NCBI RefSeq assembly: GCF_033118175.1
Contig: NC_083692.1
Span: 94,792,501 to 94,856,500, forward strand
Reading direction: 5' to 3'
Source of the DNA: Dama dama
Lineage: Eukaryota; Chordata; Mammalia; Artiodactyla; Cervidae
DNA length: 64,000 bases
The notes beneath the pieces were generated by a model that was not told the DNA's origin, made no database searches, and saw only the letters and a list, made by a program, of their open reading frames with translations. This document shows, piece by piece, positions 57,238 to 64,000 of the stretch. The position numbers and the translations under genes are program-made. Every line of letters starts with the position of its first letter. Within the stretch, counting starts at the first letter, position 1.

Positions 57238-57465
57238 TTCATCTGATGCAAACAGTTGACTCATTGGAAAAGACCTTGATTCTGGGAAAGATTGAAGGCA
57301 AAAGAAGAAGGTGAGAGAGGATGAGACGGTTGGATGGCATCACCAATTCAATGGACATGAACTTGGACAAACTCCGGGAGATGGTGACAAACGGGGAAGC
57401 CCGGCATGCTGCAGTCCATGGGGTCACAGAGTCAGACACGACTTGGCAACTGAACAACAGCAATG
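57238..57465 (+). mobile_element. BovB 3' fragment
   Basis: AAACAGTTGACTCATTGGAA, GGATGGCATCACCAATTCAA, CATGCTGCAGTCCATGGGGT, GACTTGGCAACTGAACAAC. About 230 bp, diverged. Confidence 0.92.
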
Positions 57466-57726
57466 ATCTCCTTTTGTAAAGTACAAACACACAACCACCT
57501 GTAGAGGACGACACACAAGGCAATATACACCAGATGCACATGAACTGACTTATGTGATCGGACATGTCAATGTACGTTCTCATCTTTGAAAGTTCGCAAC
57601 TTGAAGGTTAGTATGTAGGGACTTACTGGATTATGGAAAGTAGTTTTGATGGGTAATATTTTTCTTCATTAAGTGTGCATAAAATAATGATGCTTCTTGC
57701 AATTAATTCATCTTAGAGTCCAAAAT

Positions 57727-57923
57727 AGTGAAAGTGAAAGTCGCTCAGTCATGTCTGACTCTTTGCAACCCCATGGGCTATACAGTCCATGGAATTCTCC
57801 AGGCCAGAACACTGGAGTGGGTAGATGTTTCCTTCTCCAGGGGGTCTTCCCAACCCAGGGATAGAACCCAGGTTTCCTGCATTGCAGGCGGATTCTTGAC
57901 CAGTTGAACCACCAGGGAAGCCC
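57727..57923 (-). mobile_element. Bov-tA SINE, antisense half of a chimera
   Basis: Complete antisense SINE, from its 3' end (GTGAAAGTGAAAGTCGCTCA) to its tRNA head (CCACCAGGGAAGCCC). Its RNA 5' end abuts BovB sequence at 57924. The pair shares one target duplication: AGAGTCCAAAAT at 57715-57726 and 58075-58086. Confidence 0.94.
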
Positions 57924-58074
57924 TAAGAGGATGAGATGGTGGGATGGCATCACCGACTCGATGGACATGAGTTTGAGCAAGCTCCGGGAGTTAGTGATGG
58001 ACAGGGAAGCCTGGAATGCTGCAGTCCATGGGGTCTCAAAGAGTTGGACACAACTGAGTGGCTGAACTGAACTG
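57924..58074 (+). mobile_element. BovB 3' end, sense half of a chimera
   Basis: Last ~150 bp of BovB (AGAGGATGAGATGGTGGGAT, GCATCACCGACTCGATGGAC, GAGTGGCTGAACTGAACTGA). Joined head-on to the antisense SINE and followed directly by the right copy of the 12-bp target duplication. Confidence 0.94.
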
Positions 58075-58086
58075 AGAGTCCAAAAT

Positions 58087-58480
58087 GCAGTTCCCTGGAT
58101 GTTTTATATCATCTTACTTTGGTATTTCTACTTCCCTCCTGTTATTTTTCTTTTGGCATTTATTTTTGGATCACTTTACAAGTCTGAAAGCAACATACTC
58201 TGTTTTTAATCTTTAGTATTTACTTGAAAATTATATCATATATAATTAACTTATCAAAGTAGAAGTTAATCAAAACCTTTCCTCTGTCCCTAGAAAATAT
58301 AAAAACCTTAGTATTAACTCCACTTATCTGTCTCCTAAGGGAAATGCTATTGTATTGAATAGTTTGATATTTTAATTCTAGCTTTTAAATGTTAATGCTC
58401 TTAGGCATTATTGCAACTAGTTCATATAATTGTTGCTAATTTCCATTTGCCCATACTCACAACATCCTCCTTGTTCTTTT
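58087..58480. other. Unclassified AT-rich DNA
   Basis: Possibly part of the neighbouring old L1, but no diagnostic block is recognised. Confidence 0.35.
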
Positions 58481-59640
58481 ATCCTTTTTGTATCTCAGAC
58501 TTTCCTTCTGGGGTCACTTTGTGCCTGAAATAGTGAATCCTTTAGAATTTCCTTCAGTGAGGTTCTGCTGGTGACCAGTTCTCTCTCTCTCTTTAAAAGC
58601 TATTTTATTTTTACTGAACCTAGAATTCTAGACTGACAGTGCATTGAAAGTAATATGTCACGGGGTTTAGGGTTTCTGTTTTGCTGTTGAGAAGTCAGAT
58701 GTAAATGTATCCACCGAGCCTTTAAAAATCATTTGTCTTTTTTCTCTGCTCCTTTAAGATCTGTCTCTTTGACTTTACTTTTTGGAAAGTTCACAACAAT
58801 GTCTAGATTTACTTTTTAATATATTTTAATATATATTTAATATATTTTGCTTGGAGTTATCTAGGCCTCTCTCATCTGTACACGGGCGGTTGTTTTGATC
58901 AGTTTTGTAAACTTCTTACCTATTCTCTCTTCGTATACTCTGCCTCTGAACTGTTGCCTCTGTTCTCTTCTTCTGGACCTCTGAACACAGGTGTGAACTT
59001 CCTGATATAGTTTTCCTTTTTTATGACTCTATCTTGTGCATTATTCATTTTTCCTTCTCCAAGCTGCATCCCACATAATTTATTCTCTAATTCTCTCTTC
59101 TGCTGTGTCCAATCTGTTGCCAAAATGCCCCCATGAGTATTAATTTCTCATTACTGTATTTTTTAACTTGTAAAAGTTATATTTGTGTTTGTTTGCACAT
59201 CTGCTATATCATTTTTTTTTACTGCTTCCTTCTCCCTGCAGTTATTTTTTTTAAGGACTTTTGATGTGGACCATTTTTAAAGTCTTTATTGAATTTGTTA
59301 TAATATTGCTTCTGTTATATGTTTTGGGTTTTTGGCCACAAGGCACATAGGATCTTAGCTCCTCAAACAGGGATCGAACATGCAACTGCCTGCATTGGAA
59401 GGCAAAGTCTTAACCACTGGGCCACCAAGGAAGTCCCTCTCTGTAATTATTTTTAAGTTTATCATTTATTTCTTTAAAATCGGTAAACATAGCTGTTTTA
59501 AAATTAAAGTCTGTGCAGGTTCATTTCCACTGTCTCTTGCTTCTAATTCATAAATCTTGTTTCTTTCTATGCCTGGTTATGTTTGATGGCATGTTGTTCA
59601 TTGCTCTTGAACAATTATTTGTAGGGGGTTCCAAGTGACC
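58481..59640 (-). mobile_element. Old L1M/HAL1-type LINE, ORF1 region
   Basis: Antisense blocks in the order of the L1M ORF1 region: TTTTTACTGAACCTAGAATT, GCTGTTGAGAAGTCAGATGT, TTTGCTTGGAGTTATCTAGG, TCTCTCTTCTGCTGTGTCCA. Diverged. Interrupted by a CHR-2 SINE at 59316. Confidence 0.65.
59316..59438 (-). mobile_element. CHR-2-type SINE fragment
   Basis: GGGTTTTTGGCCACAAGGCA, CAAACAGGGATCGAACATGC, CACTGGGCCACCAAGGAAGT, antisense. Confidence 0.85.
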
Positions 59641-61011
59641 CAGGAGACATCCCTTTCCTTTTTCCAAAAGTGCCTGGGGCCCTACCAGTCAGGATCATCT
59701 CATGCCAAGTTCACAGCTTAAGGTTCCTGAGTCCACCCAGCCTGTGCCTTTCCAGGGTGTATGTCTTTAAGACGAAGGTCGGCAGACACAATTTCTCAGC
59801 GTCATTTCCTCCTTTCATTTCCTCCCCTCCTGCTTTGGTGAGTGCCCAAATCATATTCTCTGAATTTCACCTTGGTGTGGGAGTGTGAGTTTAGATCTAG
59901 TTTCCCTTATCTGAAAGTAGAAGGCTTCAGGGACTCATTTCAGTGTGAGGAGGATGTGTGCTAAGAACGCCCAGTTCGGTCATCGGACAAGGACCCCCTT
60001 GTCCTTCCACACCCCTTTATAGAATCCCAAATGGAAATGACAAATGCTCTCAAGAAATAAGTGATTCTGCTGCTTTACAATTCTCTTGCTATCTCATTAC
60101 AGTTAGTCTGCAAGAAAAGACAATCTCCAAGCCTGGAGTCCTCAATGCTTCAAAATTTTTAATGTATTTTTTAGACATTATTGTGGTAATTTTTATTGCT
60201 TTTATGGTTGATCCAAAGAATCTAGTTTCATTATCGCAAACCAGAAGGCACATTTGGGATTTGCTAAGATAAACATTTCAAAATGAAAAACAAAGCAGAC
60301 TCTCATATAGAAATTCCTGGCCCACCACACTCTATCTTGCAGATACTCTGTTTTCACTCCAGAAAATCTCTGTCTCACAGGGTTATTTTGAGGATTAAAT
60401 TTGATAACATGTGAAATTCCTAACTAAGGTGCAGTTGCTGTTCAAGAAAGTTTATTAAGTCTGTAATCTAAGCATAACCTGAGAACTTAATTTTTCCACC
60501 TACTGTCAATGCTAGGGGCAATCACTATGGGGTTAAAAAAAATGGCTTGTCACACAGCTGAGTAAATCATCAGAAACACCCCCACCTCTTGGCCTCTGGG
60601 GGATTTCAATCAGAAAGGATCAGGGTGGGCTCTCTGAGCTCTCCCAGAATGTCAGGCCCAGAGGAAAAGTCGAGCTGAAGTGCTTAGGGGATTAAAATAA
60701 ATAAAATGCTTCACTGGAGATTAGGACTCAAGTATCAGTTTGATTTAATGATTCCAGAAGGTTAATGCACATCCCAGGCAGGCAGCCAGTTGCACTCAGC
60801 TGGTTTGGAGCCAGCAGGATTATGGTGAGGGTGTTGGTGTCTCTTCAGCAATTCCGGCTTATTTGAGGATCTAGATGAAGATAGTATGGATGGAAAGCAG
60901 GGAGTAAGGAGGAGTGAGTCGAAGAGTGGAGGAAATGAGGTCAGACAGGTGGGCAGAGTTGATCCAGATCACAGAGGGGACTTTGGAGGGCATAGAAGGG
61001 CATTGACATTT
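59641..61011. other. Mostly unclassified DNA
   Basis: Only a probable MIR piece at 60365-60460 is recognised. No exon or RNA gene seen. Confidence 0.4.
60365..60460 (+). mobile_element. Probable MIR fragment
   Basis: CTCACAGGGTTATTTTGAGG, ATTAAATTTGATAACATGTG, in MIR order. Confidence 0.55.
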
Positions 61012-61490
61012 GATTCGTTGTCTCTATTTCTGGTTTGCAAAGAAGATTGTCTATACTATTTTTCTAGATTCCACATACAGAGAACAAATGTATGGATACC
61101 CAGGGGGAAAAAGAGGGTGGGACGGATTGTGAGACTGGGATCGACATATAAACACCAGTGATTCTCTGTACAGAATAGACCGCTAGTTAGAACTTACTGG
61201 ATAGCACAGCGAGCTCAGTGCTCTGTGGTGACCTAAATGGGAAAGAAATGAAAAAAACGGGGATATATGTAAACATATAGCTGACTCACGTTGCTGTACA
61301 GTAAAATCTAATGTAGCATTGTGAAGCAACTGTTTGCTGTTTGGTCACCCAGTCGTGTCTGGCGCTTCGCGATCCCATAGACTACAGCACTCCAGGCCTC
61401 TCTGTCCTCTGCCGTCTCCCGAAGTCTGCCCAAGTTCACACCCATTGTGTTAGTGATGCCACCACCGAAGCAACTACACTCCAACGGAAA
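61012..61490 (+). mobile_element. L1 3' end with a very short 5' inversion
   Basis: 61012-61077 is antisense L1 (TTGTCTCTATTTCTGGTTTG, TTTTTCTAGATTCCACATA). 61078-61331 is sense L1 (CAGAGAACAAATGTATGGAT, TACTGGATAGCACAGCGAGC), and 61467-61490 holds the last sense bases (GAAGCAACTACACTCCAACG). In element terms the inverted piece lies just before the sense piece. Interrupted by a BovB fragment. Confidence 0.82.
61332..61466 (-). mobile_element. Short BovB fragment nested in L1
   Basis: Antisense: GTCACCCAGTCGTGTCTGGC to CACCCATTGTGTTAGTGATG. GAAGCAACT at 61323-61331 and 61467-61475 is a 9-bp target duplication. Confidence 0.92.
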
Positions 61491-61499
61491 ACAGAATTT

Positions 61500-62015
61500 T
61501 GATTCTAGGTGTAATGGGATAATATTGAAATACTCTAAACAATACATAAATGTCCATAGCAGCTTTATTTATAACAATGCCAAAAAATGCAAACAAGTCA
61601 AATGTTCATCAACAGGTGATTGGATAAAGGAATTGTGGTACATCCAAGCAGTGAAACACCACTCAGAAATAAAAAGGAACAAATTACTGATGCACATGAC
61701 AGCAGGGGTGACTCTCAGGAACGCTGGCTTAAGGAAGTCAGACCCAAAAACACACAGAGCATGACTCCATCAGGCAGAGTCAGCACGGCTGGCACGGAGC
61801 AGATCAGGACCGCCCGGGGCTGGGGAGGGCGCTGGACTGCAGAGGGCGATGGAAACTCTCTGGGGTAATGGAGATGCTATATATCTTGACTATGATGATG
61901 GCTCTACAGGCATACACATTGGTCAAACGTCATCCACCAGTACACTTCACATGGGTGCGTTTCATTTTGGGTAAAGTTCATTGCTTGGGTAAAGTTCACA
62001 CCTTGCTAAAGTTCA
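61500..62015 (+). mobile_element. Old L1M 3' end
   Basis: CATAGCAGCTTTATTTATAA, TGGATAAAGGAATTGTGGTA, GTCAGACCCAAAAACACACA, CACATGGGTGCGTTTCATTT. A TGGGTAAAGTTCA repeat occurs at the end. Confidence 0.82.
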
Positions 62016-62524
62016 TTTTAAAACATCACCAGCTGGTAGATGTAAATTATGTTGACCAAATCCTGAGCCAGAGAGTTCCAGGGTAAGGAGAAAATGCATG
62101 CACAGACGTTCAAGACACAGGGCCCTCCAGTTATTAAACTCAGTTTCTCAACCGGATATTGAGACTCTTGGTTTCTAAAGCAAAGGGGGAAATAAACGTG
62201 GCCAGGTGCTTCTATCTTCACAACCATGCGGTTCAGGAGCCTCTATAGGAGAGAGGCCTCCACCCTCACCCACACACAGGATTCTGTGCTCTGTGAGGTG
62301 GTAAATATCCTACCCCAGGTGACCCAGCAGAGCCAAGCCTTAAACCCAGGTCCTGAGACACCCCCTCTTGGCACTGTTCCATGAACTGGCAGCGATGGAA
62401 ATGAAAAGATTTCTAACAAACTGGTTTGGGAAGATCGTCCTTCTCCATGGGAGCTGATGGGCTTTCTGTTGTATTCAGAGGGACCACTGAGATCAGTTGT
62501 TCTGATTGGTTGACTCACTGCCTT
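62016..62524. other. Mostly unclassified, with a MIR piece
   Basis: GACCCAGCAGAGCCAAGCCT and AAACCCAGGTCCTGAG (about 62280-62385) resemble antisense MIR. Nothing else recognised. Confidence 0.45.
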
Positions 62525-62763
62525 AAATCAGATTTCTCAAGCTCAACAGTATTAACATTTTGGAAAATTCTTCACTATGTGGTGCTGTCCTTTACATTGG
62601 AAGAAGTTTGGCAACATTCCTAGGCTCCGTCTTCTAAGTGCCAGCAGGACTGCACCCTCCCACTTCCCAGCTGTACCAGCCGGGAATTTCTTCAGGTGTT
62701 GTCAAGCATCCCCAGGAAAGAGGGTGTAGGGCACAAAATCATCCCCAGTTGAGAAACCCTGTG
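62525..62763 (-). mobile_element. MER5A hAT-Charlie DNA transposon
   Basis: Antisense MER5A: TCAACAGTATTAACATTTTG, GGTGCTGTCCTTTACATTGG, AAATCATCCCCAGTTGAGAA, ACCCTG. A non-autonomous cut-and-paste relic, long inactive. Confidence 0.82.
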
Positions 62764-62764
62764 C

Positions 62765-63045
62765 TAAAGCTTTCCATGGCCCTCCATCATTCCCAAGATG
62801 CAGTCTGCACTCTTTAAAGACAGCTTGAAATACCTGTGCCATCTGCCTCTCCACCCTCCAGCCTCACCTCCACTCGCTTCTTCCCACCATTGGGTCCAAC
62901 AACAACAGCCCATCAGCCTGACTCACTAAACGCTGCCCTCCTCCTTGCCTTCCTGCCTTTGTCCATGCTGCACCCTCTTCCTAGAAGACCCTCTAGTCCT
63001 GCAAATTTTATTTAATATTAAAAATTCAACTCAAGCATTACTGCC
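62765..63045 (+). mobile_element. L2 LINE 3' part
   Basis: GCTTTCCATGGCCCTCCATC, AAGATGCAGTCTGCACTCTT, TGCTGCACCCTCTTCCTAGA, AAAATTCAACTCAAGCATTA, in sense L2 order. Confidence 0.75.
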
Positions 63046-63319
63046 CTTTGATGGTTGCTTTTTTGGTTTTGTTTTTCGATGGTTGATTTTTATTATAAAT
63101 CCTTTTCCACTGTTTAATACTCTTACCATGAGCAAATATTATTTTGATTGAACAAGAATAAAAAGTTGCTCTTCTAGGAAGCTTTTAGCTAACATTTGGA
63201 AACCATTTCTAATCTCTCATTGCCTCCCTATGTAGTGTTGGGCAAGTGAGATCACTGTAGGGCATGCAGTGTCCAGCCCTCCACTGAGAAGTGAGACTCA
63301 GTTTTCTTCTACCACTGAC

Positions 63320-63455
63320 TCCCTTGCAGAAGGGAATGGCAAACCACTCCAGAATTCTTGCCTGGAGAATTGCATGGACTGAGGAGCCTGGCGGGCTACA
63401 ATCCATGGGATCACAAAGAGTCGGACACAACTGAGTGACTAACACACATACTTAT
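63320..63455 (+). mobile_element. Bov-A2/Bov-tA SINE fragment
   Basis: GAAGGGAATGGCAAACCACT, CCAGAATTCTTGCCTGGAGA, CGGACACAACTGAGTGACTA. Lacks the tRNA head. Confidence 0.93.
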
Positions 63456-64000
63456 TGAGTCCCTGCCTCTTCTGGGTCTATCACCTCTACCCAGGCTGGG
63501 ATAGCTTTCTTGCTTCTGGCCACCCCTACAGAACTTTCTTTTTCTCACTTCTATGCCATTTGTCACACTAGGAGTGACTGTTTACCTGTTGGCCTCTTGC
63601 ATCAGCCAGGGAGCAATTCAGAAGCAGGTTCTTATCCCCCCCTGTACTGAGGCTCAGCACAGACTCTGACCTGGAGACAGTCTTGGGAAAGGCCCATCTC
63701 ATTGCCTTACCTGTGGGACCATCGCACACAAGAAAGGTTCCATCGAGATAGATGGTGACTGTGGAGTTTCTGCCATGACAGGTGAACACGTGACCCAAAG
63801 GCAGGGGATGGGCCTGCTGAGCTCTCTGGGTTTTGTACTGCCTTCCTGGTCCCATTGGGCAACTTCACTTGGGTGGGGAACACAGCAGAATTTTATTACG
63901 AGATCATGCTCTAGTCGGAATGAATCCCCAGCAAAACAACAGTTGGAACAAGAGATTTGTTTTCTCACTGCTGCTTACACAGCTAATGGATTTTGACGTG
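63456..64000. other. Unclassified DNA with a weak exon candidate
   Basis: No repeat is recognised. On minus a consensus-like splice donor (CCCACAG/GTAAGG) at 63711/63710 follows an open frame reading NSTVTIYLDGTFLVCDGP. A possible acceptor (CATGGCAG) lies before 63769. The frame stays open from 63855 to 63568 on minus. I do not recognise the protein, and the exon is a low-confidence suggestion. Confidence 0.25.

Noticed and set aside
1..64000. CRISPR array, operon, prophage or other prokaryotic system
   Set aside because: The repeat content is wholly mammalian. Tandem repeats are microsatellites and lack regular unique spacers.

Overview
The window is non-coding mammalian nuclear DNA from a ruminant, most likely a bovid. 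The evidence is the density of ruminant repeats: BovB (RTE-type) LINEs, tRNA-Glu-headed Bov-tA and Bov-A2 SINEs, CHR-2-type SINEs and a ruminant L1 (L1-BT type). These sit on an older layer of MIR, L2, L1M, MaLR and MER5-type elements. I see no intact host protein-coding gene, functional RNA gene or CRISPR array. Repeat names come from recalled family consensus patterns, not from a database search.

Layout. 1-3.2 kb: two BovB copies around an old L1. 4.2-6.1 kb: a Bov-tA SINE and a minus-strand processed pseudogene of clathrin light chain A (CLTA), with a BovB inserted at its 5' end. 6.9-9.6 kb: old L1 pieces, a CHR-2 SINE and an L1 tail flanked by a 57-bp direct repeat. 9.6-17.8 kb: MIR, L2, a MaLR-like LTR and a 5'-inverted L1, with unclassified DNA between. 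17.8-21.2 kb: a 1.9-kb BovB with a recognisable reverse transcriptase, a short BovB and an L2. 21.85-29.58 kb: a near-full-length minus-strand L1 with 5'UTR/promoter, ORF1 and ORF2 remnants and a 16-bp target-site duplication. 29.7-35.2 kb: L2 remnants and a second 5'-inverted L1 carrying nested SINEs. 35.3-41.2 kb: a large BovB whose two halves point in opposite directions, then a separate BovB 3' half with a 245-codon open frame. 41.4-45.2 kb: mostly unclassified. 45.2-48.0 kb: a 2.8-kb antisense BovB with endonuclease and reverse transcriptase remnants. 48.4-53.1 kb: the most repeat-poor stretch. 53.1-64 kb: two more 5'-inverted L1s, a SINE flanked by a 54-bp duplication, a SINE-BovB chimera inside one target-site duplication, an antisense L1M ORF1 region, and a MER5A.

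How the parts relate. BovB, L1 and the SINEs form a parasite chain. LINE reverse transcriptases copy themselves and, in trans, copy SINE RNAs and cellular mRNAs such as CLTA. The most notable signal is a cluster of retrotransposition by-products: five 5'-inverted insertions (four L1, one BovB that reached its RNA 5' end), two unusually long target duplications (57 and 54 bp), and one chimera that looks like twin priming between two different RNAs. Nothing here amounts to a clearly new biological system. The BovB inversion and the chimera are the items most worth checking.
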